A stretch of DNA of 64,000 nucleotides, from positions 18,538,001 through 18,602,000 of the forward strand of contig OZ020248.1 in NCBI GenBank assembly GCA_963971285.1, in the 5' to 3' direction. Source of the stretch: Astropecten irregularis. Lineage: Eukaryota > Echinodermata > Asteroidea > Paxillosida > Astropectinidae. The notes under the pieces are model-generated. The model saw nothing but the letters and a program-made list of their open reading frames with translations, had not been told where the DNA came from and did not search any database. Position 1 is the stretch's first letter; each line of letters begins with the position of its first letter. This document shows, piece after piece, positions 54,901-64,000 of the stretch. Position numbers and translations under genes: made by a program.

Positions 54901-57742
54901 CTAACTCCAAGCATTTTATAAATGTCTCATTATTTTAACTGATAAGCAGTTTGCAGCAGTTTATTAAATTTCAGAGATGTGAGCCTTCAGATTTAAATCG
55001 GATTTCAGATTGTTTTGGTTTAATTTTAACTCAGAATTTCCGTTTTTTTGTACACCTGCTCTGTAGTTTAGGAACGTATACAATTTAAGCTTTTTTTCCC
55101 TAGGTGTTTTCCCGTAAGATTTTCTTATGTATGGTCACTCACATCCCTGACATTTGTTACTTATGTATTACTTGTATTAGTTTTTGTGGATGATTATTTT
55201 CATTATTTGCTTTGGTATAGTTCCTGGACTCCATGGCTGATGTTGTGTTGAAGGGCATTGAGGAAGCACAGAAGGAGCTACAGAAAGAGAATGAGAACAG
55301 ACTTTTGGAAGAGGTAGCGTACTAAATCAAATCTTTCATCTTATAATTTTCTTATACTACAAGCAGTAAGCTGAGTAAATCTCTTGAATAATTAGTCATG
55401 TTTTTGAAATCTCACAATGGCTTATTATGAAGTGTGTAGTGTTACATTGGGACAAATATTTGAAGTTGGTATTTTGTATTCAATGTGTCTTTAAGGAAAT
55501 GTGGAAAACTGTGGCTTAGTGGTCGGGCATGTCGTATTCAAGGTCTTGTGGTCAATTTACAGATTGTGGGTTCGAATCCAGCCATGGGTTAGTTGTGCAT
55601 GCATCCTTGGGCAAGATGCTTTGTCACATATTGCTCCTCTTCACACAGGTGTAAATGGGTACCTGTGAGGGTAGAGATGGCTTTGTGTGCTTGATTAGCC
55701 ATGCGCTTATTGCAGTCAGGGCTGTGTATACTCCCCAAAGATTTGAGTTGTATGAAGTGTCACAAGCGTCGAAACACGGAACATGTTCTTTATTATCACC
55801 ATTATTATAATTATTATTGATGCCCTGTCCTTGTTTGTCAATACAGGGTGTGCTTCGGCAAGTCCCCATCGTTTCATCACTCTTGAACTGGTTCTCCCCA
55901 CCTGCTAAGGAAGCTACAATCCGAGGAAGGTCTCTTAATCTGACTTCAGGTAAAGACACAAGACAAGCAAGTCATCCCTTGTGCTGCTACAGTAATAATG
56001 ATAGTAGTACAAACTTAGTGTCCCTATTCACAATTTATTGCTGAATCAAATTTGAGATATTGAAAAACCAATCCTTCCGAAAACGTTCAGGATTAAACTT
56101 TTCTCAAAGCTTGCCTCCGGCTCCGGCTGCAAAATCTATTCTAAAATTACGGGTATCAAACTACTAAAACTAGACACTTTTGGCTGCAGTTCGGAAGTAG
56201 ATTCTCTGGTTTGAAAAAGAAAACAGAGCTTCAGCTTCAATGAAAAACTACAACCTATATTTTCAGCATATGGATCATAGAGACAAAGCCGGAGACTGAG
56301 CCACAGCCGAGCTTTGAGAAAGGCCCCTTATTAGGGAACATTTTTGTATGTCCATGTGCACCCATTGTGAAGTTGCCCGATGGAATGTCATCATAAGGTT
56401 CTTTCTAATCCCCTACAGGATCATTGGAGAGCACTGAGCCCACCTACAAGCTCCACATGCAGGTTCAGAAGGATGGCTCTACCACCCCGACCAGGAAATC
56501 AGCTCCTCGAAAGAGTCCCTCCACGCCCACTACTCCACTGACACCAAACTCCATCCTGGGCACACAGTCTGCTGATGGTGAGGGTGAGGAGGGGTCTCCC
56601 CTCCAGGGTGAGGAAGAAGAGGAAGAGCGGAGGGTACAGAAGAGAGACTTGGAGGAGATACCAGTCCAGGGACAAGGAGTAGAAGCAACAGGAAGCAGTA
56701 GTAGTACAGTCACAACGACAAGGTAAGAATCACTGTAGCTGGGCCCAATATCATGGAATCCGTTACCGTTAGCAAAAATTCTTTGCTTACGAAGTTACGA
56801 TAGCAGGCTTTTTTGCTTTCGGTAAGCATATTTCACGGGAGAGCTGTCTTTCTCTCTGTGCTAAGCAAGAACTTTCTGCAGAATGCATATGACAGTCTTC
56901 ACGAACCGAAATTACTCTTGCTTACGGATTCCATGAAATTTCAGGCGTAGCAGTGCCCATAAGCACATAAATAGGCCGTAATAGATTCCATGACATTGGG
57001 CCCGATGAAGCTGTACTTTTCAGAACACCCAGAACACATGCACCCACCCACCTGGGTAAAAGTCTGCAATCATTGACCCCCTATTGTTCCTTTTTTGTTT
57101 TGGGATGAAACTTTTTGGCAGCACCTCCATTGGTTTTGTACATGCTTTCCAATTTTTTCCACGGTTTAAATACCAATACAGACTTGCATATCCTGTTGTG
57201 CGTTGTTATGTACATGTGCCACCACAATCTGTACGCTTCTTCCGAAACCTACACTGGCACAGATTTGGGTGTCTAAAGGGGTTTATGGAACGTAGGCTCC
57301 GGCTCCATTTCGTGAATCATCAAAATAGAGGCTTTTGGCTGCGGTTTTGAAGTAGATTTTCTAGTTTGAAAAGGAAAACTGAGCTTCAGCTTCAATGAAA
57401 AACCACAACCTATAGCTTCAGCATATGGATGACAGAGCTGGAGCCTGAGCTTGAGCCTCCGTTTCGTAAACGCTCAAGAACCCAAGAACCCTGACATTAC
57501 ATCCTTCATCTGAAAAACGAACGTTTGTTCATGATTATTAGGAGATTTCTTTCACAGCGCTGTGAAAAGTTTTTCCTTTAGTAGGTACTTGCTCTTGCTC
57601 TAAGTTATTATTACTATTACTGGTAGTATGTAATTATTATCATTTTCTTGTTTTGCATAGCAACAGCAGTTTCCAAGAAGTGTCCCCAGCTGACGTCAGT
57701 GAAGCCATCATGCAGAATGAAGCAGAAGACGATCTGAAATAA
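36985..57742 (+). CDS. PDXDC1: PDXDC1, pyridoxal-dependent decarboxylase domain-containing protein 1, 22 exons
   Basis: Exons: 36985-37209, 39372-39448, 42705-42782, 43363-43515, 44229-44418, 45233-45301, 46009-46172, 46547-46595, 46885-46956, 47919-47948, 48290-48415, 49060-49110, 49576-49656, 50186-50338, 51107-51212, 51710-51768, 53639-53751, 54566-54809, 55221-55313, 55847-55949, 56419-56722, 57661-57742. Phases join throughout (2622 nt, 873 aa; human about 788). Strong family blocks: LRKLTTRIISDTTLWLSRIF, PPIIYISAAARPGLGQYICT, VPCNTVFGSQHTM, LLVVANAGTPSAGHTDNLNR, WLHVEGHNLATLALG, QPGVWLGLP and GVLRQVPIVSSLLNWFSP. The fold is a group II PLP decarboxylase, but the Schiff-base lysine position (HKW in active enzymes) is Val349 in VW, so it is probably not a decarboxylase. 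The Glu/Lys-rich stretch before GVLRQVP is probably coiled coil, and the tail is Ser/Thr/Glu-rich. The start could be 36985 (in-frame TAA two codons upstream) or Met at 37087 with better context. The exon-2 donor (GTTGGT) is weak. Confidence 0.9.
37660..37795 (+). mobile_element. 3' fragment of a CR1/L2-type LINE
   Basis: AATAAAGCGCCTTTGATCA, then a GTGCTCTATAAATTAAATTA box and eight or so ATT repeats, the typical 3' terminus of this clade. No coding part remains. It lies in PDXDC1 intron 1. Confidence 0.65.
38105..38295. repeat. C-rich minisatellite in PDXDC1 intron 1
   Basis: About ten units of 17-19 bp resembling CCGACTCGCCCCCTTGCCAA. Cytosine lies on the transcribed-sense strand. Confidence 0.8.
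39720..41475. other. PDXDC1 intron 2, no recognised feature
   Basis: AT-rich intronic DNA. TACATACATGTACATGTACT near 41024 is simple sequence. No conserved frame seen. Confidence 0.5.
41479..41720. mobile_element. GGGGCCAATTTCATAGAGCT MITE, family 4 (copy 3)
   Basis: Ends GGCCAATTTCATTGAGCTGC and AGCAGCTCTATGTAATTGGCCCC. TACATGTACATGTA simple repeats have expanded within it. Confidence 0.75.
43556..43775 (-). mobile_element. tRNA-derived SINE (family A), truncated core with long head
   Basis: ACTCTTACCAACTGAGCTATCCTGC is the complement of the A-box region. The head AGTCAGAAGCCATGTAACCAC to GGATCACTCAAAGAG matches the copies near 1.05 and 49.9 kb. Confidence 0.7.
43931..44127. mobile_element. 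pogo/Tigger-like MITE with TA target duplication
   Basis: Ends CAGCTAGTGGAACGCCACTA and TAGTGGCGTTCCACTG flanked by TA. The CAGTGGAAC terminus and TA duplication are typical of pogo/Tigger elements of the Tc1/mariner group. Internal GTTATAGTG repeats. It lies in the intron before PDXDC1 exon 5. Confidence 0.75.
44506..44749. mobile_element. GGGGCCAATTTCATAGAGCT MITE, family 4 (copy 4)
   Basis: Ends GGGCCTATTTCATGGAGCTG and CTGTGAAATTGGCCCC, with TTAAGCAC / GTGCTAAGC next to each end. Confidence 0.7.
46452..46500 (+). mobile_element. Family-B SINE tail fragment
   Basis: TTTGCATATTATCTATTTCC plus CGACCAAAATCATTTAGTA only; no tRNA-like core. About 47 bp before the acceptor of PDXDC1 exon 8. 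Confidence 0.6.
47030..47160. repeat. GATCCTGCTAGGATC repeat fragment
   Basis: GATCCTAGCAGGATCTTTCT and its complement AAAGATCCTGCTAGGATC lie in inverted order, followed by GTTAGGCCCTCCTAACTCCA. Related pieces occur at 11905-11960, 27175-27295 and 54885-54925. Confidence 0.6.
47241..47390. mobile_element. 150-bp palindromic MITE (GGGTCGATTTCACCAA)
   Basis: Ends GGGTCGATTTCACCAA and TCGTGAAATTGATCCC with complementary TCGTAA/TTACGA interiors. It resembles families 2 and 4 in having a GATTTCA / TGAAATT block near the ends. Confidence 0.65.
48443..48796. mobile_element. TTAA-type MITE, family 1
   Basis: Ends AAGATACAGGACAGGATTGG and ACCAATCATGTATTATACCTT. It begins 28 bp after the donor of PDXDC1 exon 11. 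Confidence 0.75.
49700..50005 (-). mobile_element. tRNA-derived SINE (family A), longest copy
   Basis: The minus-strand core (GGTTTGAATCC complement near 49770, CTCTACCAACTGAGCTATCC near 49806) is followed by the conserved head with AACCACGCACATACCGCT and GGATCACTCAAAGAGGATA. Confidence 0.75.
50785..50983. mobile_element. Partial GGGCCCAATTTCATGG MITE (family 2)
   Basis: Carries the internal CTTATGATAGCAGACTTTTT and GCTAAGCAAGGACTTTCTGC blocks; both termini are eroded. Confidence 0.6.
51298..51571. mobile_element. GGGCCCAATTTCATGG MITE (family 2), left end lost
   Basis: Internal blocks as at 56.8 kb; right end GGATTGCATGAAATTGGGCA. It lies between PDXDC1 exons 15 and 16. Confidence 0.7.
51990..53090. 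other. Unclassified intronic segment with direct repeats and ETS-like sites
   Basis: Two diverged direct copies start near 52158 and 52345 (TTGTCCAT..GTAGAAACACACT..ATCG). GGCCGGAAGTG occurs at about 52628 and 52756, each after a TTCAGTC block. More CG dinucleotides than neighbouring introns. No coding frame recognised; either a decayed mobile element or an intronic regulatory region. Confidence 0.4.
53093..53482. mobile_element. Head-to-head pair of family-B SINEs
   Basis: A minus-strand tail unit (about 53093-53235), then a plus-strand core and tail (about 53246-53482). The core has CTCGGTGGCCTAGCAGGTAA and GGTTCGAATCCC. An A-run joins the two. Confidence 0.8.
53850..53996. mobile_element. 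Palindromic MITE, family 3 (copy 2)
   Basis: AGTGTGCCACCAAGAATTTGC and GCAAACCCTTGGTGGCGCACT are inverted ends. CCAATTACAATG and CATTGTGATTGG repeat the arrangement at 1.65 kb. It follows PDXDC1 exon 17 by about 100 bp. Confidence 0.75.
55505..55760 (+). mobile_element. tRNA-derived SINE (family C)
   Basis: The head has A-box-like TGGCTTAGTGGTCGGGCATG and B-box GGTTCGAATCC. The body contains CCTTGGGCAAGATGCTTTGT and AGGTGTAAATGGGTACCTG, resembling conserved central domains of widespread animal SINEs. It lies in the intron before PDXDC1 exon 20. Confidence 0.65.
56075..56335. mobile_element. Inverted-end repeat GGCTCCGGCT, copy 1
   Basis: Ends TTTCTCAAAGCTTGCCTCCG and GCCGAGCTTTGAGAAAGG. The interior shares GAGCTTCAGCTTCAATGAAA and CAGCATATGGAT with 57.24-57.48 kb. 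Confidence 0.65.
56741..57003. mobile_element. GGGCCCAATTTCATGG MITE (family 2)
   Basis: Ends GGGCCCAATATCATGGAATC and GATTCCATGACATTGGGCCC. It starts 18 bp after the donor of PDXDC1 exon 21. Confidence 0.8.
57240..57478. mobile_element. Inverted-end repeat GGCTCCGGCT, copy 2
   Basis: Same interior as the copy at 56.1-56.3 kb (GCTTTTGGCTGCGGTTTTGA, GAGCTTCAGCTTCAATGAAA), with ends GTAGGCTCCGGCTCC and GAGCCTGAGCTTGAGCCTCC. Confidence 0.6.
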
Positions 57743-58820
57743 ACTTCCATTCATCTCAAAAATTGACATTAGAATTCCACTTACATTCAAGTAAAATTGG
57801 GAAATATTTTGCAATTTGAAAAGGATTTTATATGACTCAACTGGTAATAAGAAAAATAGATGGAAATGTTTAGTGAGTCGTACTTTATGTCAGAACGTTA
57901 GGGCATGTTGGTTGAGGGATATTTGGTGAATGACAGTAGTACAGTGTCATTGTAGTCTCTGTAAGTTCGTGGTCATTTGGGCCCAAAGTACAGTGCAAAC
58001 AGATTTAACACTTATGAATTGCTGCAGAAACTTCCATAGAGTTCCATGTGTATTAAGATTGAAGGTATATGATAACTTACAGAGGGAATAACCAATGTCC
58101 AGGTTTTTTAGGAACATAGTGAGACATTTTTAAGATAGGAATCTCATTTTAGGATAAAACCAATACAGCGATAAGAGCATGTCCAGTGATATACCAAAAT
58201 TTGATAGAGAACTTACTAAGATAAAAGAATTGTGTTCTTTGATCTTGGCCAGTGCAAACCCTATACTGGAATAAGTCCATATCATTTGAATTATGCGTAG
58301 ACCATTTCATTTGATACATTTTGTTTGAGGTCAGTCTATTTTTTAGGGTATCTGAAAGTGATAGTGGTTACTAGGGGAAATTGTGATAAATATAACAATG
58401 ATGATGATAATCAGAATTTCTTTTGAAATAATTATAGAATATGAGTTTATGATATATTGATTAAGAAAACAAATGAACATTCCTATGATCTTAAACTCTT
58501 AGACCAGGAAACAGTCTTCATAAAAAGTGATCAGTGTTAATAACCACAAGTATAGATTAATGTACTTGGACAGGCATGGTTTTTTACGTGTACCTTGATT
58601 GTGGGACAAATTTTCATCAGTGTAACAGAAATGTTAATTGAAAAATCCCAAGATATCCCTTTGTTTGACCGCATCTGCCTAAATTTGAAGCTCATTTTGG
58701 GCTGGATGTAAAGAATTGTTGAACAACCTTGATCTGTTCATATTGTGTGAACTTTCCAATCTTCACTATGCTCACTACGGTTCTCTTACACTCTTCACTT
58801 TTTATTTTTGCCTTGAAAGT
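57743..58820 (+). other. Probable PDXDC1 3' UTR
   Basis: AT-rich and without coding frames. AATAAA-type signals on the plus strand first appear well downstream (about 60117 and 60370), so the 3' UTR may run about 2.5 kb and include the two MITEs that follow. Confidence 0.4.
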
Positions 58821-58823
58821 TAA

Positions 58824-59193
58824 AGGTATAATGCATGATTGGTACAGGTCACAGAACAGCACTTGCACTTTGTCTAATCCAGCATGTACATGAAATTGAA
58901 AGCCTGTGAAAATTTGAGCTCAATCTGTCAATGGGACATCCGAGTCCTGAAAAAATAGCAAAAAACCCAACTTTTTTTGTTATAAAACATAAAGAATGTT
59001 GTTAATCTTGTAAGAATTAAGACACATAAATGATTTGTTTTACACTTTTCTAAACAAATATAGCATTTCAGGCAGAAATCTTTTAGCAGGGGGTTTCTAT
59101 CATGGCTATGTTTATACAGTGTAAGTTGTAGGTAAATCTGCAAACATTTCTGGTTTGATTTTTACCAATCCTGTACCGTACCGTATCTTCAAA
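58824..59193. mobile_element. TTAA-type MITE, family 1 (reverse orientation)
   Basis: Ends AAAGGTATAATGCATGATTGG and ACCAATCCTGTACCGTACC; the interior is the complement of the 10.6 kb copy. Confidence 0.75.
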
Positions 59194-59714
59194 CATGTTG
59201 AATGTTGGGGATAATTCTGTGGTTACAGTTAAATGCATTTCAATTCATATGTAGGATGTAAATGGAATTATTTATTCTGTGAAATAGCTGTACAAAGTTG
59301 GGATAAATGAGCTCTTTTAGGTTAAACCTGGAAGAAGAATTCTGTATTTGGATAAATAGTTTCTGCTGTAAATGAAATATGCTACTAACATTTTATAAGG
59401 TCACTTGTGGATAACAGCGGTTGTATAAAGATTCCATACGTAACCCAGGCCCAGAGTGAGGAGTTTTTGTAGACTTTAAATGGGGAATTAACTGTGAATT
59501 AATCTAGATTCTAACAGGTTTGAAATTTGTATCATTGCAAATCCTTCTGTGATGATTCTGTGACATGCGATATCAGTATCGGAGTATTTCAGTATTTTTC
59601 TATTAGTAGCTCCATGGGCCATTATTTCTTGATGGAAGTCTGTTACGATTTCATTTCATTTTTATAATCTCATTCGGTATCTTGTGAACCAACCAAAGTC
59701 AAAATCTCTTTTAA

Positions 59715-60039
59715 AGGCATAATACAGGATTGGTATTAAAAGGTGACAGAACGGCTGCAGACTGTTCATAATTTGATTTGTCATGGAATGAAAACAAACC
59801 GGAAACTGTAGAAAACAGTGAAAAATGCTCTCAGTATTTTCAAATCTATTCACAGGAGTTTTTATCTCACCCCAAGATCAAAACTGTTCTCGGTCGTTGT
59901 TTGACTAATTCCTGGATAAATACAGCATTTCAGCCGGACATATTTTAATGGTATGTTTCTACAATCACCATCTTCATATCCTGAAAGTTATATGTACATT
60001 TCTGTTTGGGTATGTTACCAATCGTGTACTGTACCTTTA
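59715..60039. mobile_element. TTAA-type MITE, family 1 (reverse orientation)
   Basis: Ends AAAGGCATAATACAGGATTGG and ACCAATCGTGTACTGTACCTT, with TTTAA at both sides. Closest uninterrupted relative of the split copy at 3.9-4.5 kb. Confidence 0.8.
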
Positions 60040-60049
60040 AAGCTCACTT

Positions 60050-61460
60050 AAATACTGATGATTTCCGATTTTTCATATCTGTAACTTACCACCTCATTTT
60101 ATGATGATGAAGGGGAAATAAAATGGGGGAAAAAAGAAAGGAATTAGGTGTTTGGACCGAACACAAACACCTAAACATGAAAAGAAAAGGACTGTTTAGA
60201 AATATAGTTGGTACTTAATTGTTTGAGGGAACTTAAGGTTTGGAAGTAAGCAAGAATGTCGGAGACATGGTGAGCCTGTGGTGAAAGATCTATGTATAAA
60301 TATCTGCTTCAATGGGACTTACACTAAGCAGATAATGTCAGACATTGTTTCCTATTTCTTCTTGAGAAGTAAATAAATGTTAGCATTCTCAAGAAGTTGC
60401 TTAACAAGCAGAGATAGTGTATAAAAGCTGTGCAATGCTTTTCGTACATTTCAATTCATTCCATATTCCGTCACCTATTTTTCTACTTGTAAAAAAATTA
60501 AACCTATAAAGATTCTTACGAAAGCATAAATTAATTTGGTTCACATTTATCTATTATATTCTTTAATGGCAATCTATGATTTAGCTTTGATGATATTTTG
60601 TTTTGGTTTTGAACAGCTGGCAGTATTTGGTTGGAATAATTGACAGATGTTCAAGTTACAACAAATTTATTGTGTTGGGGTTATTTTATTCTCTTTTGTA
60701 GAAAGCAATACAATATAAAGGTTTTATGACATTGAAAATTATTTCATTGCATGGTTTTCGTTGATTTTTTGTAGCCAACAGACATTCACTTTTTTTTTTG
60801 TTCGGAATTTTGTAGCAAACCTTAGCAGTTTCAAAGGGAACACATGTTCAATTTTGACCACAATTGTACTCTTTATAAAGAGTACTATAATGGTTGCAGT
60901 TTAGTCTTGCATAAATTAATCAGTCAAGAATGTTAATTAAATATGTATTGTTCCTGATTGGCCAACATTTTGCATGGATATCTTCAGTAAGGCTAACTTT
61001 TACATCATTAAGAACTGTGCAGCACCATAAAAACTGTAAAAGTGAATTTGGGCTTTGGCAAACATCTATTTTGCTATACAGTTTTACTGCTTGAATGTTT
61101 CAGAGTGTAATTAATATATTTCAGCTGCAAGTTCATGTTGTGAACATTGAAATGAGTCTCCGTCATTAAAAATGGTTACAGAGTAATTATACCAGATATA
61201 ATGTTATTTAATCAGAAAAATAAGGAAATTACTGTGTAACCATCTGTTATGGCTGTTGCTGGATTCGTAGTTGCCGCTGGGATATAAAATAAGTGAGACA
61301 TGACTGGTGAAACAGGAAATTAGCAAATATGTACGAATTTAAATAAAGAATTATTAATTATTATGTATTAAAAAGGAATGTAAATAGACAGTTACATTTG
61401 GTATTTTGGCGGCTACTTATGTAAGACTATACCAGTCAGCAGAGAATGTTTCTAATTGGT
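60050..61460. other. Gene-free AT-rich DNA after PDXDC1
   Basis: Contains the first plausible plus-strand AATAAA signals (about 60117, 60370, 61340). No coding frame or repeat recognised. Confidence 0.45.
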
Positions 61461-61467
61461 TTTATTT

Positions 61468-61664
61468 GGGACTGGTTTCACAGAGCTACTTTATCACAAA
61501 ATGTTTATTTGCTTGCATGAAAAATTGCTAAAAAACAACATTATCAATCAAATGTCATGTACCACTACCATGTAACTTGTATTCTGCTATTGTTTGCTTA
61601 GCAATTTTTGTGTTGCGCTTAAGCAGATTTTGTGCATAAGCAGCTCTGTGAAATTACCTCCCTT
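61468..61664. mobile_element. GGGGCCAATTTCATAGAGCT MITE, family 4 (copy 5)
   Basis: Ends GACTGGTTTCACAGAGCTAC and AAGCAGCTCTGTGAAATTACC; interior as in the other copies. Confidence 0.7.
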
Positions 61665-62114
61665 TCTGAAGTAATTCTTTCTTCTGATGTTACATCATTT
61701 TATAGTCTATTTTACTATATTTTTTTTCCAAATATTTTAGGGTTGGATATGTTTAGATGTGTAACTTTAAGTGATTATTTATGTTTATTTTCATCCAGTA
61801 GCCAAATAAGTGAAATGACTTTGTACATTTCAAACAAAAGAAAAAAATTAAGACTAGTAATGAGTCATTACTTGGCCCAGTATCAGCTGATGGATTTCTG
61901 TGTGTGATGTTTCATTTAGGAGCCTGTAATTCTCCTGGGAAATTGTGGTTTGGCATGACAGAACTGATCAAGTGGATATCATTACCATTGCTCAGCTATT
62001 AGTGCCACCAATAGTGGGAAACATTGCATGAAATTTTGCCACAAAAATCCAAACATCAAGATAGTGTAATACATGCTTGTAGATTCTTGCAATAAGCCAT
62101 TTGTGAGTTAAATC

Positions 62115-62424
62115 CATAGAGATACATACTAATAAACTAGAGGGCGGGCTCGGCAAAATTTCTGTGACAACATGGGGATCGATCCGCCATTACTGGAAAA
62201 GGCACCGCGCCGGCGCTTTACTATCCTTGATGTGTATGTACGACGTAGGCCTTTGTACTGTAATTTATGCAAGTGCTCCGTCAGCGTATCATTCCCTGGT
62301 ACGCATGCGTATACGTAATTCGTGCCTTTAATAGCAATGGCGGCACGGCCCATGCGATCACAGCGCCACAGTACAGGGGAGTATTGTGCGTCCACCCTCT
62401 AGTTTATTAGTATGTATCTCTATG
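62115..62424. mobile_element. 310-bp MITE with 8-bp target duplication (hAT-like)
   Basis: Ends CATAGAGATACATACTAATA (left) and TATTAGTATGTATCTCTATG (right) are perfect complements; the inverted match continues inward to GAGGG. GTTAAATC is duplicated at 62107-62114 and 62425-62432. The interior is GC-richer, with GGCACCGCGCCGGCGC. Eight-base duplication fits hAT-type transposition. Confidence 0.88.
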
Positions 62425-62439
62425 GTTAAATCTGAAAAG

Positions 62440-63060
62440 TATCTGGTACGCAGACTCCTTTCATTGCATATACCCCAGTTTGAATTTCCCAGACTAAAGA
62501 CTCTGTTGCTATATCACATGATTCGGGGCAAGCTTTTGCTTAGTAACATAGACGTTTTGCACCAATGCACTGTTCACAATGGATAAGAATGGCACAAAGG
62601 AATCAGTCCATTCCAGAGATGGGTATCGCTCAACGGTCCTAGTTTGTGCTATTCTTTTTAAATGTATGAAACACAATTGGTTTTCATTGGAAGCTAAGTT
62701 CAGCATGTTTTTAAAACCTACTAGCTTTTCCAAAAATCTTTGGCTCCAGGAAAGACTGATTTTGAGGAATGAAATAAGCCATTTGTGAGTTAAATCTGAA
62801 TAGTTATTAGTATCTGGTACACAGACTTCTTTGTTTGCACATAAACACCCCAGTTTGAATTTCCCAGACTGAAGACACTGTTGCTATATCACATGATTCA
62901 GGGCAAGCTTATGCATAGCGATACCCATCTCTGGAATAGAATGATATAGCAACACTGAACAGTGTCTTTAGTCTGGGGAATTCAAACTGGGGTGTTTATA
63001 TACAATGAAAGAAGTCTGTGTACCAGATACTGTCAAGATTCAACTCTCAAATGTCGTATT
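62440..63060. repeat. CATTTGTGAGTTAAATC repeat with inverted arms
   Basis: CCCAGTTTGAATTTCCCAGA (about 62475 and 62850) and its complement near 62970-62990 form partial direct and inverted copies around GAGATGGGTATCGCT. The AAGCCATTTGTGAGTTAAAT motif recurs at 10530, 62095 and 62776. Confidence 0.65.
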
Positions 63061-63309
63061 GGTGCAACACAGGACGAGGTGTACAGGACTGGGCTAGCCT
63101 TTCAAATGATAAGAGTTAACTATTGAAACGTCTAAAGAAAGTCACTAATAAGTGTCTTGTGGTAAGCTCCTGAAAGGCCTGATTTCAGACCCACTTTTTA
63201 CTACAATGGTGATGGAAAGGTTAGTGCCTTATATATGATGGCATCACTATAATGATGACTTATAAATAAAAACACAAAGAGACAAACCAAACAACTCAGT
63301 TTCACATTT

Positions 63310-63758
63310 CTTTTATTTATTTGCCTCTTGAAGCAAACAATGTCAAGTTTCTATACTTGACTTTATCTCTCAATGAACGTGACCAAATTCTTAACAACCC
63401 GCCACCTCCCAGTTCAAACCAGAATTTCACAGCAATAATGAATTAGATTTATCCGTTGTTTTTGGCTGGTTTTGATTTTGTTTTGGTTTTAATGACGTAA
63501 AATGATTATCAGGTCTTTAACCTTGAAATAATTGTTTGAAGTACCTTCTTATGATTTTGATTTTTCTTGGTGACAAGTGGGATATTTTGCTCAACATGGG
63601 AAAGGTGGTTTGAGAGACCTACTCCACACAAAATGATATCAGCATGTCAAGCAAGGTAAATCAATACCAGCTTTGACAGCCCACTGATGTATGAACTGTT
63701 TTCTGCTAAGCACAATTTTTCCTGCTTAGTGAAGTCAGGTCCCTTGGTCTAGTGTGGT
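63310..63758 (-). other. Probable RPSA 3' UTR
   Basis: Gene-free DNA directly downstream of the RPSA stop codon. On the minus strand, overlapping AAATAAATAAAAG polyadenylation-type signals lie at about 63309-63322. Nothing else recognisable is seen here. Confidence 0.45.
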
Positions 63759-63947
63759 CTAGTTCCAGTTGTCATTGTTGGCAGAGCCGCCCCATTCACC
63801 AGCGTTGTTAGTAGTGGTGCTTTGAGTTCCTGCAGCCCAGTCCTTGGCTGCTGGATCTGGTGCAGTCCAGCCATCAGCAGGAGTGTATGGTGCTTGCACT
63901 GGTACGGTAGACACTGTAGGCATGGACGGCATGGACTCGGCAGCCCA
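63759..63947 (-). CDS. RPSA: RPSA / 40S ribosomal protein SA (uS2), last coding exon only
   Basis: A terminal exon of 62 codons plus TAG, preceded on the minus strand by a TTATCTGACCCACAG acceptor at 63948. The peptide carries spaced acidic-Trp motifs (DGWTAPDP, KDWAAGT, GEWGGS, DNWN at the C-terminus), as in the C-terminal tail of RPSA, the ribosomal and laminin-receptor protein. That tail is poorly conserved in sequence, but its tryptophan spacing is characteristic. Upstream exons with the conserved uS2 core lie to the right of the window, so identity rests on the tail alone. Confidence 0.72.
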   Translation of the reverse strand, partial: WAAESMPSMPTVSTVPVQAPYTPADGWTAPDPAAKDWAAGTQSTTTNNAGEWGGSANNDNWN

Positions 63948-64000
63948 CTGTGGGTCAGATAAGTTAATAAGAGTTTGGGTCAAGTTTATTAATCTTTTCA

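Overview
The window is eukaryotic nuclear DNA from an invertebrate deuterostome, most likely an echinoderm or another ambulacrarian. The evidence is spliced genes with GT..AG introns of about 0.2-4 kb, protein families shared with vertebrates at moderate divergence, tRNA-derived SINEs, a CR1/L2-type LINE with a 2A-like motif of the kind known from sea urchin and amphioxus elements, and a foldback element built like the sea urchin TU family. I cannot name the species.

Layout. (1) 1-15549, minus strand: the 5' half (14 coding exons, about 546 codons) of FBF1, a centriole distal-appendage protein. The coiled-coil 3' half lies beyond the left edge. A 4.1 kb CR1/L2-like LINE sits in one intron (about 6329-10463). 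(2) 15.6-22.2 kb: no recognised complete gene. It holds SINEs, a puzzling head-to-head pair of similar ORF starts (16.8-17.1 kb), a 1524-bp foldback element (17549-19072) and a 1.9 kb TTAA-flanked element (19392-21278). (3) 22239-25980, plus strand: a four-exon Mpv17/PMP22-family gene, closest to MPV17L. (4) 26.0-32.4 kb: gene-poor, with palindromic elements. (5) 32399-34723, minus strand: an intronless-CDS MFSD6-like transporter with a CpG-rich upstream region. (6) 36985-57742, plus strand: a complete 22-exon PDXDC1 gene whose product (about 873 aa) lacks the PLP-binding lysine. (7) 57.7-63.3 kb: long 3' UTR/intergenic DNA with nested elements. (8) 63759-63947, minus strand: last exon of RPSA (ribosomal protein uS2).

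The genes are ordinary unlinked housekeeping or cell-biological loci, not a pathway cluster. FBF1 and MFSD6 are read leftward, MPV17L-like and PDXDC1 rightward, RPSA leftward.

The intergenic and intronic DNA is dominated by short inverted-repeat elements (MITEs). I distinguish at least a dozen families, several in multiple copies and several nested. The best-resolved events are an 8-bp target duplication at 62.1 kb, a SINE inside a MITE at 0.9 kb, a MITE inside a MITE at 4.2 kb, and a LINE ending about 30 bp before an FBF1 splice acceptor. All exon boundaries were read by eye from splice consensus, phase continuity and family similarity. I saw no CRISPR array, prokaryotic feature or virus.
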